A stretch of DNA of 25,420 nucleotides, from positions 1 through 25,420 of IMG/VR virus record IMGVR_UViG_3300030520_000399. One strand, 5' to 3'. Position 1 is the stretch's first letter; each line of letters begins with the position of its first letter. Positions 15,246 through 23,398 of this stretch are shown here, piece by piece. The notes below the pieces were generated by a model. It ran no database searches, was not told where the DNA came from, and saw nothing but the letters and a program-made list of their open reading frames with translations. Origin of the DNA: a virus. Made by a program: the position numbers and the translations under genes.

Positions 15246-18055
15246 CGCAGCCGATCCCGCAAGACTTCGCCCCGCCGCCGGAAGCCGCGACGCCGCCCCC
15301 TGCGCCTCCTTCGCAGGAAGAGCCTGTCGCGCCGGCGCCCGCGGCCTCGATGCCCCCTTCGGCCCAGCCTCCGAAGGTCGGCCTCGATGCGCTGAAGTCG
15401 ATCGCGCCGGATCAGATGACCGCCGCATACAAGGCGGGCGACCTCGCGTTCCACGCCGCCGATCGCGTGCCGATTCGCCTCGCGGATGGGGGGCTCGCGA
15501 CGGTTCCCGCGACCTCGCTTGCGCAGGCCGTCGACCAGGGCGCGGAGATTGTGCACCCCGACGTGGTCCACCACGCCGAGCTCGAAGCGAAATACGGCGA
15601 CGCGACGGGGGCGGCGGGCGCTGGCCTCGCGGGCTTCGCGCGCGGTCTGTCGATCGGCCTCTCCGACCCGATCGCGCTCGCCACCGCGGGAGCGCTCGGC
15701 GGGGACGAGGCGAAGGAGAGCCTCCGGGAGCGCCTCGGCGCCTATAAGGAGCTCCACCCGATCGCCACGACCATCGGCGAGTTCGCGGGCGTCGCACCCC
15801 CCGCGCTCCTTTCCGGCGGCGCCGCGGCCATCCCCGAGGGCGCCGGGCTCGGCCTCCGCGCCGCAGGTACGGTCGCACGCGGGCTCGGACTCGCGGGCGA
15901 AGGGGTGAGCGCCGTGGGGCGCCTGGCGGAGAGCGCGGCCGCGCGTGCTGTCGCTGGCATCGGCGGGGAGGCAGCCGACTCGCTCGCCGTCCGCGCCGCG
16001 CAAGCCGCGCTCGGCAAGGGCACCGCGGGTGCCGCCGAGGGGACGATCTTCGGCGCGGGCCAAGGGGTGAGCGAGGCTTCGCTCGGCGACCCGAACGCGA
16101 GCGGCGAAAAGGTGTGGGCGACGATCGGGCATGATGCCGTGCTCGGCGCGCTGATGGGAGGCGCGAGCGGAGCGGCGCTCGGCGCTGGAGGTGAGGCTGC
16201 TGGCGATGCGCTCGCGAGCGTCCGCGCGAAGGCCTCGCCGTATCTGCGCGCGAAGGGCGAGGACGAAGCCTTCCGTTCCCTCAACGGCCGGAAGCTCTAT
16301 ACGACGCAGGCGGAGAAGATTCCGGGCGGAGTGCGCGGCATCGGACGGACTATGCTGGACGACGTAGGGCTTGTCGCGGGCGACACGATCGATACGATCG
16401 CCCCGAAGGTCGACGCGGCGCTTGAGCACGCTGGCGACAAGATTACCGCCGAGGTCTCAAAGGTCGGAGATGCAACCGTCACCCTGAAGGACGCGGAAAC
16501 CGCCCTCGAAGAGCGCGCCAAGGAATTTGACGCGCAGATGGGGCATGAGGCAGGCGCGCGCGCCGTGCGCGATGGCAAGACGCAGCTGCGCAACATCTTC
16601 GCCCCGTTCGAGGCGGCCACCGAGGGAACGTCCGAGTTGATCATCCCGCCGCACCTCGAGGCGCAGCGCGCGCAGATCGAAGCGGTTGCGCAGGCCGCAA
16701 GGAAGCCGGGGGGCGAAGAGGCCGCGCAGGCCCTAGAAGGCATGGGCGTGAAGTTCGGAGCGCCGAAGAAGCCCGTCCCGTTCGACCCCGAGAAGGTGAA
16801 GATTCCGCTCGCGGATCTGCTCAAACAGCGGCGCCTTTTCGAGTCCACCGTCGACTTCCAGCGCGAGGGCTCAGTCATCACGAACGGCAAGCGCGCCGTT
16901 GGCCGCACGCTCGAAGACCTCATCGTCGAGCGCGGCGAACAGGCCGCGAAAGAGGCCGGTGTCGACTTCGCAGCTCCCTACAAGGCGGCAAAGCTGAAGT
17001 GGCGCCAACTCCGGGTGGCGAGCGACGCGGTCAATGACGCCGTCACGCGCGCGGAGTCGAACGCTGCGCATTCCCTCACCGACAAGATGTTCGGGGCGGC
17101 CGGCGCGGCGGCGGGGCTCGCCTCGCATGGCCCCGCGGGGCTCGTCACGGGGCTCGCGACGCAACAAGCGAGCAAGTTCATCCGAACGCGCGCCAATGCA
17201 ACGCTCGCGACCTGGTTCGACAAGCTATCTACGCTCCAGGCGATTGCGCGCCGTACGGACCAGGTCGACGCGCAGCTAGACAAGGGTGTCGCGTCGTTTT
17301 TGAAGCGTGTTACCGGGGGCGCTGAAGAGGCGCAGGCCGCGTCCCCTGCGCGCAGCGCGAAGCTGCGTGCGTCGAAGATCTCGAAGAGCCCCAAGGAATC
17401 GGATGATCCACGCGAGCAATACGCCGCGCGCGCCGCCGCCGTCGAGGCCGCGGCAAAGACTGGCTTCGACCCGCTCGCCAAGGAGCTCGCGCAGCACGCG
17501 CCGCAGACCGCTGCGGTGGTCGCGCAGCGCGCCGCGAGCGCTTCGACATGGCTCGCCTCGCAGATCCCGCCGCCGCCGAAGTTCGGATCGAAGACGCCGA
17601 GCGATCAGCAGATCTACGAGTTCAACGCGAAGTTCCAGGCCGTCGCGCATCCCGTCGAAACGCTCAGCGAAGGGCTAGCGACCGGAGCGCTCACCAAGAT
17701 CCAAGTCGATGCCGTGAAGGCGACTGCCCCGACGATCGTCGACCAGGTCGTCAAGCAGATCGACGCGCGGCTTCAAGCTTCGCTGAAGGATGACCAGGCC
17801 GTTCCCTACGCCACGCGGCGAGATCTGGCGATGCTCTTTGGGATCGATCTCGACTGGTCGCAGACGCAGCAAGGCGCCGCAGCGCTCCAGAAGAACGCCG
17901 CCGATCCGCTCCAGAGTCCCAAGCCGCCCGGCAACTCGGGAAGCGGTGGGCCGGCGCCCGGTCCGATGGGCGGACCGAAGCGCGCGGTAAAGACGCCGAG
18001 CGCGACGCTGATGCAATCGGACACCGAGAGACGCCAAGGCGGCTCGATTCGCTGA
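15242..18055 (+). CDS. large internal virion / ejection-like protein
   Basis: This encodes 937 residues from the ATGA overlapping the previous stop. After a Pro-rich N-terminus (about 1-45) comes a compact region (GDLAFHAADRVPIRLADG), then glycine-zipper hydrophobic segments (GLAGFARGLSIGLSDPIALA near 127-146; VLGALMGGASGAALGAGGEA near 300-319; AAGAAAGLASHGPAGLVTGL near 617-640) alternating with charged helices (about 370-460). The pattern FARGLSIGLSDP is one I associate with large internal phage proteins whose glycine-rich parts may insert in membranes. No transglycosylase or peptidase motif is obvious. It is the last of three such proteins, and is followed by AAGGAG and the next gene. Confidence 0.58.
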   Translation: MTQPIPQDFAPPPEAATPPPAPPSQEEPVAPAPAASMPPSAQPPKVGLDALKSIAPDQMTAAYKAGDLAFHAADRVPIRLADGGLATVPATSLAQAVDQGAEIVHPDVVHHAELEAKYGDATGAAGAGLAGFARGLSIGLSDPIALATAGALGGDEAKESLRERLGAYKELHPIATTIGEFAGVAPPALLSGGAAAIPEGAGLGLRAAGTVARGLGLAGEGVSAVGRLAESAAARAVAGIGGEAADSLAVRAAQAALGKGTAGAAEGTIFGAGQGVSEASLGDPNASGEKVWATIGHDAVLGALMGGASGAALGAGGEAAGDALASVRAKASPYLRAKGEDEAFRSLNGRKLYTTQAEKIPGGVRGIGRTMLDDVGLVAGDTIDTIAPKVDAALEHAGDKITAEVSKVGDATVTLKDAETALEERAKEFDAQMGHEAGARAVRDGKTQLRNIFAPFEAATEGTSELIIPPHLEAQRAQIEAVAQAARKPGGEEAAQALEGMGVKFGAPKKPVPFDPEKVKIPLADLLKQRRLFESTVDFQREGSVITNGKRAVGRTLEDLIVERGEQAAKEAGVDFAAPYKAAKLKWRQLRVASDAVNDAVTRAESNAAHSLTDKMFGAAGAAAGLASHGPAGLVTGLATQQASKFIRTRANATLATWFDKLSTLQAIARRTDQVDAQLDKGVASFLKRVTGGAEEAQAASPARSAKLRASKISKSPKESDDPREQYAARAAAVEAAAKTGFDPLAKELAQHAPQTAAVVAQRAASASTWLASQIPPPPKFGSKTPSDQQIYEFNAKFQAVAHPVETLSEGLATGALTKIQVDAVKATAPTIVDQVVKQIDARLQASLKDDQAVPYATRRDLAMLFGIDLDWSQTQQGAAALQKNAADPLQSPKPPGNSGSGGPAPGPMGGPKRAVKTPSATLMQSDTERRQGGSIR

Positions 18056-18070
18056 GAAGGAGACACGACG

Positions 18071-18550
18071 ATGGGCGATACCGTTCAAGACCAGGAAGCA
18101 GACATCCAGCCGCCGCGCGTCGGCTACATCATCGCGCTCAACGTCGACGCGACGAGCCGAGGCTACGATCTCACTCAGCTTTGCCTCCAGGATGAGGATC
18201 CATCGGTGCAGCGCGGGACGCGTAAAAACGACGTGTATCTAACGCTGGAGAACTGCGACAGCGCGAACGCCATCTATTTCGGGTTCGATTCGGCGAATGT
18301 TTCCGTGAACCAGATCAGCGACACGAATGTCCAGGCGGCGGGCGCGGCACCGCTCGTATTCGATTCGCTCCCCTCGGCTACATGCCAGGCCGCAACGGTT
18401 CGACCGAACGTCACGCGCGACATCCGGATCAACCGGCTCGTCGACCGGACGCTGATCCTCAAGTGCGCCGCTTCGACGACCGCGGTACTCCGCATCGGTG
18501 TAACCTCGAAGTCCCTTTCCGGCGCCGCTCCGCTCACGGGGGTGCCGTGA
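18071..18550 (+). CDS. small structural protein next to the receptor-binding protein
   Basis: This encodes 159 residues with a good ribosome site (AAGGAG at 18056-18061) before the ATG. It is rich in Asp, Asn, Ser, Thr and Val, and beta-like (DVYLTLENCDSANAIYFGFD about 55-74; RTLILKCAASTTAVLRIGVT about 127-146). No signal peptide or membrane segment is seen. It sits one base before the receptor-binding protein start and may be a tail adaptor or fibre-attachment protein. I do not recognise the family. Confidence 0.55.
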   Translation: MGDTVQDQEADIQPPRVGYIIALNVDATSRGYDLTQLCLQDEDPSVQRGTRKNDVYLTLENCDSANAIYFGFDSANVSVNQISDTNVQAAGAAPLVFDSLPSATCQAATVRPNVTRDIRINRLVDRTLILKCAASTTAVLRIGVTSKSLSGAAPLTGVP

Positions 18551-18551
18551 C

Positions 18552-21500
18552 GTGACGACCCGCCGCCGTACAGGACGATCGGCCCGCTCGCACGGGAGGA
18601 GCGCGTCTTCTTCCAATCCGTCGCCCCCGGCGAGCGCGCCCGTCGTCACGTCCTTTTCCCCATCTCAAGGGGCGAGCACCGGCGGTACGGTCGTCACCGT
18701 CGTCGGTACCGGCTTCACCAACACGGCGACATCCACGCTAGGCGCGGTCACGTTCGTGAGTTCGACGCAGATTCGGATCACCACCTCGGGAGGATCGGGA
18801 AACATCGGCTGGACCGTCACGGCGTCAGGCTATACGTCCGCTACCAAGCTGTTCTTCTACATCCCGACGCTACTTCAGCTCTCTGGCCTCATCTCCACCG
18901 GCCAGTCGCTTTCCGTCGGTGACGACTCTACGCCGGCAAGCACGACTCCGGCCGTCGCGAACGTGATGCTCCACGACTCGCAGGAATCCACCTACGGCTG
19001 GTATTGGGGAAGCACGCTGCCCGTCTCGATCGGGACGTACATGTTCGCGGACCCCGCCAACGGCTACGTCTACCAGGTCACGAACGCGGGCACGGGCATC
19101 ACCGCTGGCACTCAGCCGACGTGGCCGACGACGATCAACAGCACCGTCACCGATGGCAACGGCGTGGTCTTCAAATGCGCCGTCGCCGCGAATGCCCCGC
19201 TCAACCCCGCTGCGTTCAGCGCATCGACGCTCTCGTTCACGCCGCTTGTCGCTCCTGAGCGCCCGCTCCAAGCGACCAACCAGCAGAATCTCTACCCAAC
19301 GAACCTCGGCGGTGAATGCACGTCGATTGCCGCGGCCAACCAGTTCTACGCGCTCACGCAAGCCCCCATGGCCGTGACCGACGTGGGCATTGGCGGCTCG
19401 ACCGTGTCGGGGATTTCGCCCGGCGGCGGAAACAACTCCTGGGTCTCGATGGAGTTCGAGATCCAGCAGATCAACGCGCTCGCGCAGGGTCAATCGAAGT
19501 CGTACGGCGTCCCTTTCTTCATGTGCACGAACGGAGAGGCAGACGCGCAATCTTCTACGTTCGTGACGGATTCGCTGGCGTACTACAACGACATCCAATC
19601 CCTGGTTACCACGACGACCTCGCAGTCCTTCCTGCCACTCGCGATCATCTCGCAGCAAGGCACGACGCCCCCCGCCGTGACAGGTCCACCTATCTCGGCG
19701 CTCGGTCAGCTATTCCTTTCGCGCGTGTACGGATCGACTCCGCTTATTCTGAGCGGGCCGAAGTATCAATACCCGTATACCTTCACGACAGGACAGCACT
19801 TGACTGCGACGGGCTACCAACAGAACGGCGAGAAGAGCGCAGAGGCGGCGCTCACGGTGCTCAAGGGAGGCTCATGGCTTCCGCTCGCGCCGAACGGGAT
19901 CACGGTCTCCGGCTCCGTCGTCACGATCGCGTTCGACGTGCAGTTCTCTCCGCTCGAATTCAACACGACGCTCTTTGGCCAGCCACACCAGACGGCGCCG
20001 CTCTCGCTCGTATGGGCCAACAGCTACGGATTCGAGGCGCTCCAGGGCATCGCGAACATCATCGGCGCGACGAAGGCGAGCCCGATCGTGTACCAGACGG
20101 CGCAGCCCCACGGGCTAACGACCGGCAACGTCGTGAGCGCGTGCAACGTGATGGGCAACGCGAAAGCGAACAGCCAGCAAAACTCGGGCAATGCGGCGGT
20201 CACCGTCATCGATTCGACGCACTTCTCGATGCCTTACTCGGGCGTAGCGGCGTACCAGTCCGGGGGACAGGTGCGGCTTGCCGTGATCGGTGCGACGAAC
20301 GCGAGCCCGATTGTCATTCAGACGGGTACGCCGCACGGGCTTGCGACGAACAGCGTCGTTGCGATCGATTCGGTGCTTGGCAACACGGCGGCCAACGGGA
20401 ATTGGGAAGTCACCGTCGTGGACTCCGCGCATTTCTCGCTGAACGGATCGACGGGCAACGGAGCATGGACGGCCGCGGGCGGTGTGTTTCAGTGCCTTCC
20501 GATTACGAGCGCCGCGATCTCCGGTAGCACCGTACAGCTCACGCTCCCGGCGGCACCCGGCAACGGCGTCTCGGTCGCCGCCGCGCTCACGCCGGACGAT
20601 ATCCTCGACTATGCCGGCGTGCTCCCGACGCGAAGATGCGCGAATCTCACCGACTCGGATCCGTTCGTCGGATCGATCACGGGACTCGCGGCGCCGAACT
20701 ACGTATGCACATTCCTCGATCCGTTGCCCTATTCGATTCCGCAGTTGATCCTTAGCGTGTCTCCCGTCTCGATGACGAATACCCCATCGAGCCCCCAGCT
20801 CGTCACGGTGAACGTCAACCGCACGGTCAGGCCAAACGGCGCTACGGTCTCCGGTGTCACCGTCGATGGTGTCTCGCTCACGGGCATCACGACTCCAACG
20901 GCTGCCACGATTCAGGGCTACGTGCCCGCGGGAACGTATACCGGAGGCACCGGCAACGTGGTCGTCACGTGGAGCGATGCCACGACAGCGACGCTGACCA
21001 ATGGCTTCGCCTTCGTTTCCTACGGGCCTCTGCTCTTCTTCTACGGGCGGCTTCTCGCATACCTCGACGGTCGCTCGTCGGTCGCGCAGTCCGCTGGCGT
21101 CGTCACGGCATGGAACGACCTGAGCCCGTTCGCGCAGAATTTCCCAGCCGTCGGTTCGCCGACCTACAACGCGAGTGGCTCTACGCCGACTGCGCAGCCC
21201 ACGGTCTCTGTTTCGAGCGGCAACTACCTGGAGGTAACGAGCTTCAATTTCAGTTCAAGCCCAACCAACGGCTTCAGCGTGATCGTGCTCCTGAAAACTT
21301 CCTCCACCGGATCCGCCGAGATCGTGGCTTCTGGGCAGGGCGCAGATCCCGAATTGCGCATATCGAGTACGCAGACGACGCACCCGGAAATCATCAAAAA
21401 CTCGGGAACGGCCCTCATCTGGGGAAGCGCAACGCTGGGCGCGTGGCACGTCTACGCGGGCGGCACGACGGGCGCTCTCTCAGGAAACGACGCATTCGTC

Positions 21501-21710
21501 ACGGTTGACAACGCAACGCCTGTCACGAGCACCAACTTCGCGGGAACCGCCATGGTGCAAACATCCACGATGACCATCGGCGCGCGAGCGGGCGGCAGCG
21601 TACCCATCAACGCCGAAGTGGCGTTCGTCGTGATCGTGTCGGGCCTCCTAAGCAGCACGGACCTTTCTGAGATGCAGACGTGGGCCACGGGCATCTGGGG
21701 GGCAGTGTAA
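18552..21710 (+). CDS. multidomain receptor-binding protein (tail fibre/spike) with esterase-like domain
   Basis: This encodes 1052 residues from a GTG one base after the upstream stop. Domains in order: a basic N-terminus (1-20); an IPT/TIG-like fold (about 30-105, VTSFSPSQGASTGGTVVTVV); an SGNH/sialate-esterase-like domain with block-I-like TGQSLSVG (about 116-123, candidate nucleophile Ser), GEADA (about 327-331) and a C-terminal HLTATGYQQNGE (about 415-426). The usual Asp three residues before that His is absent (TGQH), so activity is uncertain. Two FCCH-like repeats follow (about 504-575 and 578-646), then a second Ig-like segment (about 735-820) and a LamG-like jelly-roll (about 830-1052) ending LSSTDLSEMQTWATGIWG. 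By this architecture it binds, and may deacetylate, cell-surface polysaccharide. Its TAA stop lies at the edge of a mobile element. Confidence 0.75.
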   Translation: MTTRRRTGRSARSHGRSASSSNPSPPASAPVVTSFSPSQGASTGGTVVTVVGTGFTNTATSTLGAVTFVSSTQIRITTSGGSGNIGWTVTASGYTSATKLFFYIPTLLQLSGLISTGQSLSVGDDSTPASTTPAVANVMLHDSQESTYGWYWGSTLPVSIGTYMFADPANGYVYQVTNAGTGITAGTQPTWPTTINSTVTDGNGVVFKCAVAANAPLNPAAFSASTLSFTPLVAPERPLQATNQQNLYPTNLGGECTSIAAANQFYALTQAPMAVTDVGIGGSTVSGISPGGGNNSWVSMEFEIQQINALAQGQSKSYGVPFFMCTNGEADAQSSTFVTDSLAYYNDIQSLVTTTTSQSFLPLAIISQQGTTPPAVTGPPISALGQLFLSRVYGSTPLILSGPKYQYPYTFTTGQHLTATGYQQNGEKSAEAALTVLKGGSWLPLAPNGITVSGSVVTIAFDVQFSPLEFNTTLFGQPHQTAPLSLVWANSYGFEALQGIANIIGATKASPIVYQTAQPHGLTTGNVVSACNVMGNAKANSQQNSGNAAVTVIDSTHFSMPYSGVAAYQSGGQVRLAVIGATNASPIVIQTGTPHGLATNSVVAIDSVLGNTAANGNWEVTVVDSAHFSLNGSTGNGAWTAAGGVFQCLPITSAAISGSTVQLTLPAAPGNGVSVAAALTPDDILDYAGVLPTRRCANLTDSDPFVGSITGLAAPNYVCTFLDPLPYSIPQLILSVSPVSMTNTPSSPQLVTVNVNRTVRPNGATVSGVTVDGVSLTGITTPTAATIQGYVPAGTYTGGTGNVVVTWSDATTATLTNGFAFVSYGPLLFFYGRLLAYLDGRSSVAQSAGVVTAWNDLSPFAQNFPAVGSPTYNASGSTPTAQPTVSVSSGNYLEVTSFNFSSSPTNGFSVIVLLKTSSTGSAEIVASGQGADPELRISSTQTTHPEIIKNSGTALIWGSATLGAWHVYAGGTTGALSGNDAFVTVDNATPVTSTNFAGTAMVQTSTMTIGARAGGSVPINAEVAFVVIVSGLLSSTDLSEMQTWATGIWGAV

Positions 21711-21853
21711 TCAACCCCGTCCTAAAGGACGGAGCTTTGCAGATCAACTCCATGGGACCGACCCACTTCAACATTGTCCACGTACGGCCGGATTACATCG
21801 GCCCGGCGAGCTATTACCCTCGCCGCGTTGACGTCGGCGTCCGCGGTGTGACG
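21710..21853 (-). ncRNA. possible solo omega RNA (guide RNA) of the short element
   Basis: In TnpB systems the guide-RNA scaffold is made from the tnpB 3' end and right end, and the guide is the flanking sequence. The short element retains just these parts. The terminal hairpin is CCGTCC-TAAA-GGACGG (21717-21732). The predicted guide is the minus strand of about 21687-21706, within the end of the fibre gene. Expression and compatibility with the neighbouring TnpB are unproven. Confidence 0.35.
21722..21853 (-). pseudogene. tnpB: C-terminal remnant of a tnpB
   Basis: Read on the minus strand, this frame gives HTADADVNAARVIARR and ends in SSVL plus TAG, with the stop inside the right-end hairpin. 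The intact TnpB next door has CEHADLNAAKVLLQRF and ends SSAL plus TAG in the equivalent place. The match includes the third RuvC aspartate in the D-x-NAA motif. The segment after that Asp is shorter (37 against 49 residues) and quite different in sequence, so it comes from another TnpB lineage rather than from recent deletion of the neighbour. Upstream the frame runs directly into left-end sequence. Confidence 0.75.
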
Positions 21854-21900
21854 GGGCTTCCTCCCCGTCCTCAAGGAGGGGGTTTCCGCCCCGAAGATCG

Positions 21901-22182
21901 ATGAGCCTGGAGGTCATCATCGCGGCCATCGCCGTCATGCTCACTGGACTGGGGATGCTCGGAGGCGGCATCCTCTTTCTCGTGAAGCTCGGGGGCTACG
22001 TCGCCCGCATGCAGGATTCGGCTTCGACGGTTCAGAAGGCACTCGACCGTCTCGACCGCATCCCGGCGATCGAGCAGCACCTGAGCATGCAAGATGACCG
22101 GCTAGACCGCATCGAGAACCGAACCAACTCCGCTCACGCTCACGCGATGCGCGCAGAGTTCGTGTCAACCCATGGAGAGTAG
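21901..22182 (+). CDS. small membrane protein with coiled-coil tail, lysis-region
   Basis: This encodes 93 residues: one N-terminal membrane segment (about 3-30, VIIAAIAVMLTGLGMLGGGILFL) followed by a helical coiled-coil (about 37-80, VQKALDRLDRIPAIEQHLSMQDDRLDRIENR). In phages such proteins near the tail fibre are often holin- or spanin-like. No cysteine or lipobox is present. The ATG is abutted by the left end of the short mobile element, which leaves only a weak ribosome site (GAAG at 21893-21896). If the element is removed in silico, GGGGGG from the end of the fibre gene comes to lie a few bases upstream. The stop is followed two bases later by the right end of the larger element. Confidence 0.65.
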   Translation: MSLEVIIAAIAVMLTGLGMLGGGILFLVKLGGYVARMQDSASTVQKALDRLDRIPAIEQHLSMQDDRLDRIENRTNSAHAHAMRAEFVSTHGE

Positions 22183-22186
22183 GGTA

Positions 22187-22340
22187 ATCAACCCCGCCCT
22201 AAAGGGCGGAGCTTTCGGAGGTACGTCGAAACGTACGCAGCCGTTTCCTGGGTCGCAGGCTGGGCAATCCCGAAGCCTCACCAGGCAGCACCGAGCGATT
22301 CGCACGGTGTTCAAATCGTTGGAGCAGCACCTTTGCTGCA
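22187..22340 (-). ncRNA. predicted omega RNA scaffold at the tnpB 3' end
   Basis: By family knowledge the omega RNA is processed from the last ~100-150 bases of tnpB and the right end, followed by a guide from the flank. Seen here are the terminal hairpin at 22194-22209 and the tnpB 3' region. The expected guide is the minus strand of about 22164-22183, inside the end of the 93-residue membrane-protein gene. The 5' limit given is approximate. Confidence 0.45.
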
Positions 22341-23398
22341 TTGAGGTCCGCATGCTCGCAGACACCGCAACCCGTGCACTCGAAGACGGCTTGAGCCTTC
22401 CGGCTCTCGGCGTCGACGTGTCCGCATGCGTGGCAGGTCTGCGAGCTGTAGGCAGCGGGGACTTCGACGACGGCGCCACCGAGCGCCGCGGTCTTGTACC
22501 TCAACATCTCGACGAGACGTCCCCAGCCGGCGCCGAGGATGCTCCTCGCGAGGCCGCGGTTCGCCTTCACCATATTTCCGATCTGAAGCCTCTCGACGAC
22601 GACGACCGCGTGGCTCTTGCTCAGCCTCGTCGAGATTTCATGGAGCACGTGGTCGCGCTGCCGGCGCACCTTGCGGTGCAAAACGGCGACGCGGTGCTTG
22701 GCCTTCTCCCTGTTCTTGGATCCCTTCTTCTTACGGCTGACGTTTCGCTGGGCGCGGGCGAGCCGCTTCGCGGTCGCGTCCAGGTGCTTCGGGTTCTCGA
22801 CGACGTTGCCGTCGCTGTCGGCGATCACGTTGACGATGCCGCGATCGAGCGCGACGACGGGCGCGATGCGCGGAGCGGGCTCGGCGACATCCGCCTCGTA
22901 GACGAGGCTCGCGAACCACTGCCCGGCCTCCTCGCGGAGCGTGCACGTCTTCGGTGTGCCGGTCGGCTCGCGGTGGACGACGGCGCGCAGATTGCCCAGC
23001 TTCGGGAAGCGGACGTTCGAGCCGTCCAGTCTCCAAGCCTTCGGATGCGGCTCGCAGAAGCCCAGACCGTCGCGACCCTTGCGCTTGAAACGCGGGGCGC
23101 GGGCGAGCTTCTTGAAACAACGCGACCACGCCCGGTCGAGCTCCACAAGAAGCTGCGCGCACACGTTGCGCGGGACGTCGGCCAGCCACGGCAACTCGGC
23201 GCGCAATTCGGTCAGCTCGTTGATCTGATCGAAGGCCGTCGGGTAGACGCGTTCGTCTCTCGGCCTCGCATACCCGAGCTTCCGTTGCTCGAGCGCGAGG
23301 TTCCAGAGGAAGCGCAGCGACCCATCCCACGCGGACATGCGCGCCACCTGAGCCTCGCTCGGATAGACACGGAAGCGAAACGCCTTCACACGCTTCAC
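22199..23398 (-). CDS. tnpB: TnpB, RNA-guided RuvC nuclease of IS200/IS605 type
   Basis: This encodes 399 residues, a typical TnpB length. The start is a GTG preceded by AAGGAGG with 6-base spacing. The N-terminal part has the family's start (FRFRVYPSEAQVARM). RuvC motif I is VVALDRGIVN (Asp about 185), motif II VVVERLQIGNM (Glu about 269) and motif III HADLNAA (Asp about 351). A zinc finger lies between II and III (C322, C325, C341, C344: CHACG and CTGCG). All catalytic and metal residues are present, so the protein looks active. By family knowledge TnpB uses an omega RNA from the element's right end to cut DNA matching the guide next to a target-adjacent motif, which keeps the element at its site. 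The frame ends in SSAL inside the right-end hairpin, as is common in IS1341-type elements. Confidence 0.92.
   Translation of the reverse strand: MKRVKAFRFRVYPSEAQVARMSAWDGSLRFLWNLALEQRKLGYARPRDERVYPTAFDQINELTELRAELPWLADVPRNVCAQLLVELDRAWSRCFKKLARAPRFKRKGRDGLGFCEPHPKAWRLDGSNVRFPKLGNLRAVVHREPTGTPKTCTLREEAGQWFASLVYEADVAEPAPRIAPVVALDRGIVNVIADSDGNVVENPKHLDATAKRLARAQRNVSRKKKGSKNREKAKHRVAVLHRKVRRQRDHVLHEISTRLSKSHAVVVVERLQIGNMVKANRGLARSILGAGWGRLVEMLRYKTAALGGAVVEVPAAYSSQTCHACGHVDAESRKAQAVFECTGCGVCEHADLNAAKVLLQRFEHRANRSVLPGEASGLPSLRPRKRLRTFRRTSESSAL

Larger units (their letters stand above)
21710..21900 (-). mobile_element. short non-autonomous IS1341-type element (both ends, tnpB 3' remnant)
   Basis: About 190 bp whose two ends match those of the tnpB element at 22187-23532. 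The right end (TnpB sense) begins at GTAATCAACCCCG (21707-21719, identical to 22184-22196). The left end on the minus strand reads CATCGATCTTCGGGGCGG, against CATCGTATCTCCGCGGGGG in the full element, then GAAACCCC in both. Inside there is only a diverged tnpB 3' end. It lies exactly between the fibre gene stop and the ATGA start of the next gene. Boundaries are uncertain by about three bases because GTA may be flank or element. Confidence 0.75.

Noticed and set aside
15242-18055. Lytic transglycosylase domain in the large ejection-like protein
   Set aside because: I looked for a catalytic Glu in an ES-type motif followed by GxxQ-type patterns and found no convincing match.
21861-21890. Intrinsic terminator after the fibre gene (C/G hairpin followed by GGGGGTTTCC)
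   Set aside because: The same structure occurs at the left end of the tnpB element near 23493-23520, so it is better explained as an IS left end, though it might still weakly terminate.
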